A stretch of 56,353 nt of DNA from Syntrophaceae bacterium (GTDB lineage Bacteria; Desulfobacterota; Syntrophia; Syntrophales; Smithellaceae): contig PLMQ01000064.1 of the NCBI GenBank assembly GCA_003142535.1, positions 1 through 56,353 of the forward strand, given 5' to 3'. The notes beneath the pieces are model-generated. The model ran no database searches and was not told the origin of the DNA. It saw only the letters and a program-made list of their open reading frames with translations. Positions 9,096 through 17,066 of the stretch are shown here, in pieces. Position 1 is the stretch's first letter; each line of letters starts with the position of its first letter. The position numbers were made by a program, and so were the translations under genes.

Positions 9096-9263
9096 AGGTT
9101 ATTTTTTCACATTTATTCTCCCCATAAGTAGGGCAAATCATGTTTTTCCTGCCTGCCGAAATGACCATAACTGCTTTTGCTTCAGCGATTAAAATTGATT
9201 CCCATTATCAATCAAAAATCAAAGGCAGAGACGCCGCATAAGTATCATCTGTACTGTTCAGCT

Positions 9264-11816
9264 TCACTTTTGTGGAGAGGGGACATTTTTCCGCAGCAGC
9301 TCGGCAAACTGCTCGGGCACAATAGGCTTGCTGAAGTAATAACCCTGCATCTCGTCACAGGAATGGTCCTTTAAGAAGTCCATTTGTTCTACCGTTTCCA
9401 CACCTTCGGCCACGACGGTAAGACTTAGAGTCTTGCCCATGGCAATAATCGCCTCGGTAATCGCTTTGTCTTCAGCATCTAGCGGGATGTTGCGGATGAA
9501 TGATCTGTCCACTTTCAGCGTATCAATGGGGAAGTGCTTAATCTGGGCAAGAGATGAGTAACCGGTGCCGAAATCGTCGATAGCAAGACGTACACCCAAA
9601 TTCTTGATTTTGGTTAACACGGCGATCATGCGTGAGGGGTTATGCATTACCATGCTTTCGGTAATTTCCAACTCCAGCAGGTTTGGCGCCATACCGGAAT
9701 CATCCAGGGCTTTTTTGATATCTTCTATTAGGAATTCATCCATAAGTTGGCGCAAGGACAAATTTACCGCCATGCAGACAGGGGGAAGACCAGCGCGCTG
9801 CCAGGCAACATTTTGCGCACACGCAGTTCTAATTACCCACTTGCCGATGGGTATGATTAGCCCGGATTCTTCGGCTATCGGAATGAATTGCGTGGGTGTT
9901 ACGGTGCCAAGGTAGGGATTCTGCCAACGCAGCAGAGCCTCCACGCCTTTAATCACGTTCGTTTTGAAGTCAACTTGTGCCTGATAATGCAAAGAGAGCT
10001 CATTGCGCTCCAGCGCAAAGCGCAGGTTTGTTTCGATCGATTGACGTTCTAACGATTTTGATTGAATATCTTCGGAGTAGAATTGGTAATTGTTCTTACC
10101 TTCCTCTTTGGCCTGATACATGGCTATATCGGCATTTTTCATCAGGGCTTGCTCTTCTTTTGCATCCTTTGGAAACACGCTGATGCCGATGCTCGCCGTT
10201 ACGCGACATTCTTCATTCATAATATTTACAGGTTTGATGACAACGGAAAGTATTTTGCCGGCCACTGTTTCGACTTGGCTTAAATCGCTAAATTCCTCAA
10301 TCAATATTACAAATTCGTCTCCTCCCAGGCGGGCGACAACATCAACTGCCCGCAACGTTTGCTTCAAGCGCACAGCGATTTCCTGCAGCAGTTGATCGCC
10401 TGCATCGTGGCCCATGGTATCATTGACAATTTTGAAGCGATCCAGATCGATGAAAAAGACGGCAAGCTGCCGCTGATAGCGCTGCGCGCCATGGATGGCG
10501 TGGTTTAACAGTTGGCTGAACATCAAACGGTTGGGTAGTCCGGTCAGGGCGTCGTGTGTGGCCATATGCTGAATCTGCTCTTCGGCGTGTTTGCGCTCAG
10601 TGACATCACAAGTGGTTCCCCGGAACCCAATATTTTTACCTGATGAATCTTTTCGTAATGATACAGATGCTTCAATGGATCTTTTTGTCCCATCTTTTCT
10701 TATAATCTGCCAATCGACTCCTTTGGTGGGTTTCCCTGTTCTGTAGACTTCATTAAAAGTCTGGAAAAGTTTTTTTGCATTCTCTTTATCTGCATATTGC
10801 CGATTATTCATGCCCATTAATTCCTCTTTGGGGTACCCCCATATTTTGCACATGGAATCATTAAAAAAGGTGAGATTGCCGGCAATATCTGCTTCGTAAT
10901 AACCATCTTCGATATCTTCCAATACGGTCCGATATTTTTCTTCGCTTTGGCGCAGGGCTTCCTGAGCGGCTTTTCTCTCCGAAATATCACGGATGGTAGA
11001 CTGCAGATATTTTTTACCTTTGATTTCCAGAAGATTTAAAGTAACGTCCGTATCAACTAACGTTCCATCGAGCCTCTTATGAACCAACTCATAGGGACGC
11101 CTTTCCCGGTGCAGGGCTTCCTTGATTCTTTCCAGACCATATTCGGGTGTCAGCTGACCATTGGGTTGCTTTTCCGGCCAGAATTCCGAGGGAGAGTGTC
11201 CGATGACCTGTTCTTTGGTACCACGGAAAAGCTCCAAGGTGCTTTTATTACAATCGATGATTAAATTACGGTCCATCAGAATAATGGCATCGATAGCGGA
11301 ATCAAAAAGGGCGCGATACTGGATTTCATATTGGTGCAAGGCTTCCTGAGCGGCCTTTCTTTCAGAAACATCGCGAATAATTGATTGCAGGTACTTTTTC
11401 CCTTTGATTTCAAAAATATTTAAAGAGATATCGGTATCAACCAATGTTCCGTCAACGCGTTGATGGGTGAGTTCAAAGGGACGGCGTATCTTTTGGTGTA
11501 TTGTTTCTCTAATTATTGACAAGGTATATTCAGTTGTTAATTGGCCGTTAGGCTGCCTTTCCGGCCAGAATTTAGCAGGTATTTGTCCGACAATTTCTTC
11601 CCTGGAACAGCGGAACAATTCCTCAGTTCTTTTGTTACAGTCAAAGATCAAATTACGATCCATCAAGATTATGGCGTCATTGGCGGAATCAAAAAGGGCG
11701 CGATATTGGATTTCATATTCTTTCTGAAGGCCATCGGCGGTGGAGATCTTTGCTGTTTCTCTTTCCATCTCTTTGATTTTTCCTTCCAGTTCCTGGTAAG
11801 TAGGTTTATCCGGCAT
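9264..11816 (-). CDS. Triple-PAS GGDEF-EAL cyclic-di-GMP signalling protein
   Basis: The order is a short coiled N-terminus, PAS1 (residues ~34-160), PAS2 (~163-290), PAS3 (~291-410), GGDEF (~420-580) and EAL (~595-845). The cyclase motif GGDEF (498-502) is intact, with an inhibitory RxxD site (RAVD, 489-492) five residues before it. The phosphodiesterase motif EALLRW (from 626), DDFGTGYSSL and EGVE are intact, so both activities are possible. No membrane segment is seen, so it should be a cytoplasmic sensor. PAS1 and PAS2 are nearly the same sequence. The ATG has GGGAGG well placed upstream. Confidence 0.95.
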   Translation of the reverse strand: MPDKPTYQELEGKIKEMERETAKISTADGLQKEYEIQYRALFDSANDAIILMDRNLIFDCNKRTEELFRCSREEIVGQIPAKFWPERQPNGQLTTEYTLSIIRETIHQKIRRPFELTHQRVDGTLVDTDISLNIFEIKGKKYLQSIIRDVSERKAAQEALHQYEIQYRALFDSAIDAIILMDRNLIIDCNKSTLELFRGTKEQVIGHSPSEFWPEKQPNGQLTPEYGLERIKEALHRERRPYELVHKRLDGTLVDTDVTLNLLEIKGKKYLQSTIRDISERKAAQEALRQSEEKYRTVLEDIEDGYYEADIAGNLTFFNDSMCKIWGYPKEELMGMNNRQYADKENAKKLFQTFNEVYRTGKPTKGVDWQIIRKDGTKRSIEASVSLRKDSSGKNIGFRGTTCDVTERKHAEEQIQHMATHDALTGLPNRLMFSQLLNHAIHGAQRYQRQLAVFFIDLDRFKIVNDTMGHDAGDQLLQEIAVRLKQTLRAVDVVARLGGDEFVILIEEFSDLSQVETVAGKILSVVIKPVNIMNEECRVTASIGISVFPKDAKEEQALMKNADIAMYQAKEEGKNNYQFYSEDIQSKSLERQSIETNLRFALERNELSLHYQAQVDFKTNVIKGVEALLRWQNPYLGTVTPTQFIPIAEESGLIIPIGKWVIRTACAQNVAWQRAGLPPVCMAVNLSLRQLMDEFLIEDIKKALDDSGMAPNLLELEITESMVMHNPSRMIAVLTKIKNLGVRLAIDDFGTGYSSLAQIKHFPIDTLKVDRSFIRNIPLDAEDKAITEAIIAMGKTLSLTVVAEGVETVEQMDFLKDHSCDEMQGYYFSKPIVPEQFAELLRKNVPSPQK

Positions 11817-12018
11817 TACATCTTTCCTCCCTCACAAAAATAAGCAATGTATAGGCGGTTAGAGTGAGTATGAGAGATAAATAAATCTTTAGAATAAATA
11901 AAACTAAAACAAATTGCCGCCCAAAAAAAAGCCAAATACATAATTTCTTTCTGCTAACTTTATCAGATAATTTTCCCATAGGCAAAGAAAATAATGCCGC
12001 TGTGACGATTATGATCAA
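11806..12018 (-). pseudogene. Probable remnant of an MFS transporter
   Basis: A 70-residue frame reads SLPMGKLSDKVSRKKLCIWL, which resembles the loop between helices 2 and 3 of major facilitator proteins (GxLaDrxGrkk), flanked by hydrophobic stretches. Nothing resembling the rest of a transporter lies on either side: a terminator precedes it and the GGDEF-EAL gene starts inside its last codons. It looks like a decayed fragment. A chance hydrophobic frame cannot be excluded. Confidence 0.35.
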
Positions 12019-12020
12019 AT

Positions 12021-12043
12021 AAAAAACAGGCGGATAAGCCTGA
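12021..12043 (-). terminator. Intrinsic terminator after the MOSC gene
   Basis: On the minus strand CAGGC-TTATCC-GCCTG is followed directly by six T. It lies 40 bases past the MOSC stop codon and would end the regulator-nadA-metX-metW-ridA-MOSC run. Confidence 0.8.
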
Positions 12044-12082
12044 TTTTATAAAGTCGGGGTAGGGGAGAAGGATTTGCATAGA

Positions 12083-12523
12083 TTAGAGATTTTCGCAAAT
12101 TGTTATATTATCGCCGATGCTGATTGTTCCTGCGGTCAGCACGCGGGCAAAAATTCCTTCTCTGGGCATGACGCAATCGCCCACGGCGTAAAAGATAGCG
12201 CAGGGCTTGGGGCACTCTTTGCCGATTTTCGTTATTTGCAATAAAACATTTTTTCCTACCTGTAATTTTGTCCCCAGAGGCAAAGTATAAAGTTCTATCC
12301 CTTCAGTGGTAAGATTTTCGGCAAAATCTCCATACTGGACATTAAGCCCCTTTTGTCTGATCTTCTCAATGCTCTCTGAAGCTAAAAGGCTGATCTGGCG
12401 CAATTCTGTTCCGGCGTGGGCGTCATGCTCCAGTCCATAATCAAAGAGTGCGGTGCAGGAATTGACATTATGCTTTTTCACACTTTTTCCGGTACTTATA
12501 TTGACTGATAAAATTTTCCCCAT
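12083..12523 (-). CDS. MOSC-domain protein
   Basis: A stand-alone MOSC domain of 146 residues. It shows GDFAENLTTEGI near the middle, KIGKECPKPC with the conserved sulfur-carrying cysteine region, and MPREGIFARV near the end, all hallmarks of the family. MOSC domains bind or carry sulfur for molybdenum cofactor sulfuration or act in molybdate-enzyme and N-hydroxylated substrate reduction; the partner here is unknown. The nearest upstream Shine-Dalgarno, AGGAG at 12 bases, lies in a family 1 repeat (GGAGTTTCAC at 12530-12539). Confidence 0.85.
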   Translation of the reverse strand: MGKILSVNISTGKSVKKHNVNSCTALFDYGLEHDAHAGTELRQISLLASESIEKIRQKGLNVQYGDFAENLTTEGIELYTLPLGTKLQVGKNVLLQITKIGKECPKPCAIFYAVGDCVMPREGIFARVLTAGTISIGDNITICENL

Positions 12524-12529
12524 TTGTTT

Positions 12530-12697
12530 GTGAAACTCCTATTCCGAAAGAGCAGCGCATCGGAATTAGTAAGTTGTAATGAGACCCAAACTTCAGAAAC
12601 AAAGTGCGCAACCTAAAGGTCACAAGCTGAAGTTTGCTGGTCGAATTATCCCGCAAAGGGGAGGGTATAATACCCATTTGGGGTTCATACCTGTGAT
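12530..12697 (-). repeat. Family 1 intergenic repeat, copy B (ridA-MOSC spacer)
   Basis: On the minus strand the left edge AATCACAGGTATGAACCCC encodes the last residues and the TGA stop of ridA. Next come GGGTATTATACCC, the CGGGATAATTCGACCAGC block, one 18-bp unit (12610-12626 on the plus strand as AACCTAAAGGTCACAAG) and the stem ending CGGAATAGGAGTTTCAC just before the MOSC gene. The copy therefore touches the stop of one gene and the ribosome site of the next. Confidence 0.85.
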
Positions 12698-13074
12698 TTA
12701 TTCCTGACGGCTATGGCCTCAATTTCTATAGGTACGCCTTTCGGCAGGTTGCTCACGGCGATTGTGGAACGCGCCGGAGGTTCTTCCGGAAAAAATTCGG
12801 CGTAGATTTCGTTGACGACAGGAAAATCAGCAATGTCTTTTAAAAAAATAGTTGTTTTTATGATATCGGCCATTGTTAATCCGGCAGCGAAAATTATTGT
12901 TTGAATATTGTTCAAAACTTGTCTTGTAGCAATTTTAATATCATGGATAATTTCAGAGGTCACGGGATTAATGGGTATTTGTCCGGATAAAAAAATTAAG
13001 CCGTTAGCTTCTACGGCTATAGAATAAGGCCCGACCACAGGCAGTTTATTGGAGGCAATTATTTTCTTTCCCAT
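12685..13074 (-). CDS. ridA: RidA/YjgF/UK114-family reactive enamine deaminase
   Basis: RidA hydrolyses reactive enamine/imine intermediates made by PLP enzymes such as threonine dehydratase and cysteine desulfurases. The 129-residue protein has GPYSIAVEANGLIFLSGQIP at the start, ILKTTIFL-type central strand, and PARSTIAVSNLPKGVPIEIEAIA at the end, with the catalytic arginine in PARST. The start at 13074 is internal to a longer frame and matches family length. It overlaps the end of metW by a few bases upstream. Its last residues (SQV) and stop come from the edge of a family 1 repeat. Confidence 0.9.
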   Translation of the reverse strand: MGKKIIASNKLPVVGPYSIAVEANGLIFLSGQIPINPVTSEIIHDIKIATRQVLNNIQTIIFAAGLTMADIIKTTIFLKDIADFPVVNEIYAEFFPEEPPARSTIAVSNLPKGVPIEIEAIAVRNKSQV

Positions 13075-13081
13075 GTCATAT

Positions 13082-13684
13082 TCATCTCTGTTTGTAATCA
13101 TAATCATGTCTGGTAATAACAAACAGCGCGTTTAGAGCAAACAAATTGGGCAGAAATTTCACCAGATTTGCTTTCCCCAAAAAATATTGCTGCTCAATGT
13201 TTATGCTTTTTTTACGGCAATAGTCAATAAAATCCTGTATCGTTAAAAAACGGATGTTCGGAGTTTCAAACCAGTAGTAGGGGAGAGCTTCATTAATCGG
13301 AGTTTTTCCGCTTATTAACAAAGTTAAACGGGCTTTGATATGGGCAAAATTAGGAAAGCCGACAATTACCCGTTTCCCAACCCGCAGGGATTCCTGAATG
13401 ACAAAATCAGCTTTCTTTATTTCCTGCATGATCTGATTTAAGATAACATAATCGAATGATTGATCGGGATAGTCCACAAGGCCGCTTTCAATATCACCCT
13501 GCAGCACAGTTAAGCCGTTTTCCACACATTTTTGCATTTCTTCATCATTCAATTCGATACCCTGAACCAGAGCATTTTTCTTTTGAGTGAGCAGGGAAAG
13601 CAGCTCGCCGTTACCGCATCCTAAATCCAGGACATGGGCATTTTCGGTGATTATCTGAGTAATTATCTGATGGTCTATTTTCAT
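13082..13684 (-). CDS. metW: MetW-like methyltransferase-fold protein
   Basis: MetW proteins go with MetX in methionine synthesis, usually as a partner that activates homoserine acetyl- or succinyltransfer. Visible are the SAM-binding motif VLDLGCGNGELL, FDYVILNQIMQE, VGFPNFAHIKARL and PYYWFETPNIRFLTIQDF, which are typical of MetW. The start at 13684 has GGAG eight bases upstream; that GGAG is the right edge of family 1 repeat copy C. The longer frame to 13717 only reads through the repeat. 200 residues, the usual size. It lies directly after metX on the same strand. Confidence 0.93.
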   Translation of the reverse strand: MKIDHQIITQIITENAHVLDLGCGNGELLSLLTQKKNALVQGIELNDEEMQKCVENGLTVLQGDIESGLVDYPDQSFDYVILNQIMQEIKKADFVIQESLRVGKRVIVGFPNFAHIKARLTLLISGKTPINEALPYYWFETPNIRFLTIQDFIDYCRKKSINIEQQYFLGKANLVKFLPNLFALNALFVITRHDYDYKQR

Positions 13685-13686
13685 TC

Positions 13687-13914
13687 GTGAAACTCCAATT
13701 CCGAAAGCGCAGCGCATAACCTAAAGGTCACAAGTAACCTAAAGGTCACAAGTAACCTAAAGGTCACAAGTAACCTAAAGGTCACAAGTCGGAATTGTTA
13801 AGTTGAATCCGCCTGCGGCGGACTTCGCAATCCCGCGAAGCGGAGGGTATGATACCTAGCAGCGCGCTTGCGACATGTTTCCAAAGCTTGCTTTGGGGTT
13901 TATACCCGTGATTA
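13687..13914 (-). repeat. Family 1 intergenic repeat, copy C (metX-metW spacer), the fullest copy
   Basis: On the minus strand: left edge AATCACGGGTATAAACCCC, hairpin CCAAAGcaagCTTTGG, the ATACCCTCCGCTTCGCGGGATT block, hairpin TCCGCCgcaGGCGGA, stem CAATTCCG, four 18-bp units, stem CGGAATTG, and right edge GGAGTTTCAC. The last GGAG sits eight bases before the metW ATG. The orientation follows metX-metW transcription. Confidence 0.9.
13718..13789. repeat. Four perfect tandem 18-bp units inside copy C
   Basis: AACCTAAAGGTCACAAGT is repeated four times without a change (13718-13735, 13736-13753, 13754-13771, 13772-13789). Each unit contains the small inverted repeat ACCTaaAGGT. Other family 1 copies have one or two units, so the number varies between copies. 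Confidence 0.98.
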
Positions 13915-13948
13915 TGAATTATTTCCTGTTATATCCTTTTCAATAAAG

Positions 13949-15070
13949 TCAATCGAGGCTTACATTAGCCAGGAAATTTCTAATCAGCCGTGTTTCATCT
14001 TCAATCTCAATCAGAAATGCATCATGCCCGTAAGTTGAATTTAAATCAAAATAAGTAGTGTAAGCGTGCTTTCTCTTCAAAAGACGGACAATATCCTGAG
14101 ATTGATGTGTCGGATATAGCCAGTCCGACTTGAAGGAAATTACCAGAAACCGGATATTTGTCTTTCTAATGCCGGGCATGAATTTATCGCCGGAAAGATC
14201 GAAATAATCCATTGCCTTGGTAATATAAAGATAAGAGTTGGCGTCGAATCGTTTGACAAAATTATAGCCACGATAACGTAAATAACCTTCCACTTCAAAA
14301 TCGTCAATGAACTGGAAACTTAAATTATCATTTTTCAATTTGCGGGAAAATTTCTCCTCCATGGATTGATCGCTCATAAACGTGATATGCCCGATCATCC
14401 GCGCAACAGCCAGTCCTTTTTCCGGTTGGCCGTGTTCATAATAGCTGCCGCCGAGCCACGCCGGATCAGCCATAATTGATTGTCTAATGACTTCATCGAA
14501 AGCGATTTGCTGCGGTGAATGTTTCAAGGCTGTGGCAATGGGAATTGCCGCAACTAATTTATCAGGATATTTAGAAGCCCATTGTAAAACATGCATTCCG
14601 CCCATTGAACCGCCGATTACGCAGAACAGTTTCTCGATGCCGAAGAAATCAATCAAATGTTTCTGGGCGTCCACCATGTCTTCAATGGTAATGACGGGAA
14701 AATCTAGGGCATAAGGTTTGCCCGTTTCGGGATTGATGGAAGAAGGTCCGGTACTGCCCATACATCCGCCGATGACGTTGGAACAAATAATAAAATAAAG
14801 ATTTGTGTCCAGCGCCTTACCGGGGCCGATCATATCATCCCACCATCCTGCGGCTTTGTCTCCCTCATGAAAACCGGCAGCGTGGGCGTCTCCGGAGAGG
14901 GCATGACAAACAAGTATCGCATTGGACTTCGCGTTATTTAAAGTCCCATACGTTTCATAAGTCAGCGTTACCGGTGCCAGATGGCGTCCGGATTGCAGTT
15001 GTAAGGCTGCTGGTGGTTCAGCAAATGAAAAATATTGTGTTTTGACAATGCCGATGGATTTATCGCTCAT
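13949..15070 (-). CDS. metX: Homoserine O-acetyltransferase (MetX family)
   Basis: It acylates homoserine in methionine synthesis. This is an alpha/beta-hydrolase of 373 residues with the nucleophile in VIGGSMGGMH (S155), the oxyanion segment CHALSGDAHA, an aspartate in SDWLYPT and the histidine in YGHDAFL near the C-terminus. SNVIGGCMGSTGP is the MetX signature. The start MSDKSIG at 15070 fits the family better than an ATG 39 bases upstream. It is followed by metW, the usual pairing. Acetyl versus succinyl specificity cannot be read with certainty. Confidence 0.93.
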   Translation of the reverse strand: MSDKSIGIVKTQYFSFAEPPAALQLQSGRHLAPVTLTYETYGTLNNAKSNAILVCHALSGDAHAAGFHEGDKAAGWWDDMIGPGKALDTNLYFIICSNVIGGCMGSTGPSSINPETGKPYALDFPVITIEDMVDAQKHLIDFFGIEKLFCVIGGSMGGMHVLQWASKYPDKLVAAIPIATALKHSPQQIAFDEVIRQSIMADPAWLGGSYYEHGQPEKGLAVARMIGHITFMSDQSMEEKFSRKLKNDNLSFQFIDDFEVEGYLRYRGYNFVKRFDANSYLYITKAMDYFDLSGDKFMPGIRKTNIRFLVISFKSDWLYPTHQSQDIVRLLKRKHAYTTYFDLNSTYGHDAFLIEIEDETRLIRNFLANVSLD

Positions 15071-15091
15071 AATTATTTCTTTCCGGGTTTC

Positions 15092-15121
15092 TAGAACAAG
15101 GGGTTGCAACCCCTTGTTCTA
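15092..15121. repeat. 30-bp perfect palindrome between nadA and metX
   Basis: TAGAACAAGGGGTTG and its exact reverse complement meet at 15106/15107 with no loop. It fills most of the 58-base gap between the nadA stop and the metX start. Neither side has a run of T, so a standard terminator is unlikely. It could be an operator, an RNA processing hairpin or a repeat of another family. Confidence 0.9.
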
Positions 15122-15128
15122 ATGCTCA

Positions 15129-16034
15129 TTAAGCAATTTTCAGCATTCTTTCAATGGACGTTCTTGCTTTGTCCATTGTCTCCTGCGGCACTGTAATTTC
15201 ATGTGTCATATCTTCCAGTGACCACAAAACTTTTTCCAGGGTAATTTTTTTCATATTCGGACAAATGGCTTTATCCGATGCCGGATAAAAAAACTTTTCC
15301 GGATTTTCTTTTTGCATCCGGTGAATTATGCCGATTTCCGTGCCAATTATGAATTCCTTGTCCGGAGTATTCTTTACGTATTTGCACATTCCTTCGGTAG
15401 AAGTGACAATGTCCGCCAGCGCCGTTAATTCCGGTGTGCATTCCGGATGGACGATTACTTTAGCCTGCGGATGTTGCTCACGGGCGCGCAAGATATGTTC
15501 CGGTATAATGCCGGCGTGAGTCGGACAATAACCGCCCCAGATGACAAAGTTGTGGCCAACCTTGGAAGATACATATTGAGCTAAAAATTTGTCGGGGACA
15601 AAAATTATTTCTTTATGAGTTTCCAAAATGTGCCGCACCATTTTTTCCGCATTGGCTGATGTACAACAATAGTCGCATTCCGCCTTTACCGCAGCCGATG
15701 TATTGACGTAACATAAAGCTACCGCTTCCGGGTGCTTAGCTTTTAGCTCTTTCAAGCCGTCTGAATCAATCATATCGGCCATCGGGCAGCCGGCATTTTT
15801 ATCGGGCAGTAAAACTATTTTCTGCGGCGATAATATCTTGGCTGTTTCGGCCATAAAATGAACACCGCAAAATACTATTATATCGGCATTCGTGCGCGCT
15901 GCTTCGATACTCAAGCCCAATGAATCGCCAACGAAATCGGCTATATCATGAATTTCAGGAAGCTGATAATTATGAGCAAGAATTACGGCATTTTTTTCTT
16001 TTTTTAATTTTTTAATTTTATCGGCTATTCCCAT
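15129..16034 (-). CDS. nadA: Quinolinate synthase A
   Basis: It condenses iminoaspartate with dihydroxyacetone phosphate to quinolinate in NAD synthesis. The [4Fe-4S] ligands are C83 (NAGCPMADM), C170 (WGGYCPTH) and C258 (AICPNMKK). Also typical are ILAHNYQLPEI, GDSLGLS, FCGVHFMAETAKIL and HPECTPE. It has 301 residues, the usual size. It follows the Rrf2/IscR-like gene by 13 bases; an iron-sulfur sensing regulator next to an oxygen-sensitive cluster enzyme is a sensible pairing. No nadB or nadC is in view. Confidence 0.95.
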   Translation of the reverse strand: MGIADKIKKLKKEKNAVILAHNYQLPEIHDIADFVGDSLGLSIEAARTNADIIVFCGVHFMAETAKILSPQKIVLLPDKNAGCPMADMIDSDGLKELKAKHPEAVALCYVNTSAAVKAECDYCCTSANAEKMVRHILETHKEIIFVPDKFLAQYVSSKVGHNFVIWGGYCPTHAGIIPEHILRAREQHPQAKVIVHPECTPELTALADIVTSTEGMCKYVKNTPDKEFIIGTEIGIIHRMQKENPEKFFYPASDKAICPNMKKITLEKVLWSLEDMTHEITVPQETMDKARTSIERMLKIA

Positions 16035-16047
16035 AATCAGTAATCAA

Positions 16048-16506
16048 TTATTCCTTTTTCTTGTTATTGGCAACACTCTTAGCATTATTTTTTAATTTTT
16101 TCTTCTTAAGTTTAGCAAGCTCGGCGATAGTAATATTCTTTAAAGTCTCACGAATTTTATCTCCTAAAACGCGCCAGATATCTCTGGTCGGGCAGATGGC
16201 TGCGCGGTTGCATGTTGCCGGTTGCTGCACACAGCGGACAAGGCACATTTCTCCTTCCAGGGCTTCCACAATATCGCACACAGTAACATTCCCCTGTTCT
16301 TTGGCCAATCTATAGCCGCCATGAGCTCCGCGCGATGATTTTATTAAACCGGCAGCGCGTAGAGGGATGACTATCAAGCTTAAATATTTTTCCGATATAT
16401 CTTCGCTCGCGGCAATATCTTTTAGAAAAAGTGATTGTCCCTGCGGCGCATAAGCCAGCGCTGTCATAAAGCGAACGCCATATCTTGATCTTGTGGATAG
16501 TTTCAT
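16048..16506 (-). CDS. Rrf2-family (IscR-like) transcription regulator
   Basis: The N-terminal winged helix (KLSTRSRYGVRFMTALA, then SLIVIPLRAAGLIKSSRGAHGGYRLA) is typical of Rrf2 regulators. Four cysteines cluster at about residues 86-105 (CLVRC, then CNRAAIC), as in IscR, where three cysteines hold a [2Fe-2S] cluster. The C-terminus is a lysine/asparagine tail. It has 152 residues. The start at 16506 gives the conserved MKLST. It leads the nadA-met run, has its own promoter, and could sense iron-sulfur status or cysteine; which of the two cannot be told. Confidence 0.88.
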   Translation of the reverse strand: MKLSTRSRYGVRFMTALAYAPQGQSLFLKDIAASEDISEKYLSLIVIPLRAAGLIKSSRGAHGGYRLAKEQGNVTVCDIVEALEGEMCLVRCVQQPATCNRAAICPTRDIWRVLGDKIRETLKNITIAELAKLKKKKLKNNAKSVANNKKKE

Positions 16507-16545
16507 AACTTTAAGCCTAACTAGCAATCACTATCTAATCAGTAG

Positions 16546-16574
16546 TAATTAATTCAGCGAATGCTTTTTGTCAA
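16546..16574 (-). promoter_or_regulatory. Promoter of the Rrf2-family gene
   Basis: On the minus strand TTGACA (16574-16569) is followed after 17 bases by TAATTA (16551-16546). The start would be near 16540, giving a leader of about 35 bases. The divergent Dabb gene has a weaker TTGACT at 16605, and GACT/AGTC half-sites at 16607-16610 and 16625-16628 faintly recall an IscR-type operator. Confidence 0.5.
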
Positions 16575-16674
16575 GCGTAAATAATAATTTTCTCCAGATA
16601 AAACTTGACTAATAAGCAGACAAAAGTCTAAAAAATAAAAGCACAATAAACGACATTACAAATGGAGGGTGGCA

Positions 16675-16962
16675 ATGTTAAAACATCTCGTCTTGCTGAA
16701 ATTTAAGGAGTCGGTTACCGATGAACAAAAAGATGACTTGGAGAAATCGCTGTTGGCCTTGCCGAAAGTGATAAAAGAAATAAAAGGTTATGAATGTGGC
16801 AGTGATTTACGCCCTATTAAGACATTTGATTTTGCACTCGTTTCTACATTTGATGATTTCGCAGCAATGAAAATTTATCAGGTTCATCCTGATCATGTAA
16901 ATGTCTTGACTAAAGTCAGAAATTTAAGCGTCCGGATTGAAGCCGTTGATTTTGAGTTCTAA
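16675..16962 (+). CDS. Dabb-domain (stress-responsive A/B barrel) protein
   Basis: A 95-residue ferredoxin-like fold protein beginning MLKHLVLLKFKESVTDEQ. It has the conserved LKHLVLLKF strand, a central GYECGSDL turn, FALVSTFDD and the YQVHPDHV histidine motif of the Dabb family. These form dimers, and their function in bacteria is mostly unknown. ATG at 16675 has GGAGGG five bases upstream. It is divergent from the Rrf2-family gene. Its stop codon TAA runs into the first bases of a family 2 repeat. Confidence 0.85.
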   Translation: MLKHLVLLKFKESVTDEQKDDLEKSLLALPKVIKEIKGYECGSDLRPIKTFDFALVSTFDDFAAMKIYQVHPDHVNVLTKVRNLSVRIEAVDFEF

Positions 16963-17059
16963 TACCATTTCGCGCTCGAAGGCTAACTTTGTTGGCAGAA
17001 CCTGCCTGGGGCAGGGAACCCCGTCGCATGCTCGGGCGTGCCGGGTCGTCGGCTTCCTG
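16962..17059 (+). repeat. Family 2 (MITE-like) repeat, decayed copy
   Basis: It begins ATACCATTTCGC, the terminal repeat of this family, and then has the conserved core GGCTAACTTTGTTGGC (16981-16996) and GTCGTCGGCTTCCT (17046-17059). About 49 bases containing a CCTGCCtggGGCAGG hairpin separate the two core parts, which are adjacent in the other copies. No right terminal repeat is found, so this copy is broken. Confidence 0.7.
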
Positions 17060-17066
17060 TTTGATA

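Noticed and set aside
13685-13717. Longer start for metW
   Set aside because: These codons are read from a family 1 repeat; the GGAG at eight bases supports 13684.
13718-13789. Tandem 18-bp units as a CRISPR array
   Set aside because: The units are contiguous, without spacers, and no cas gene is near.
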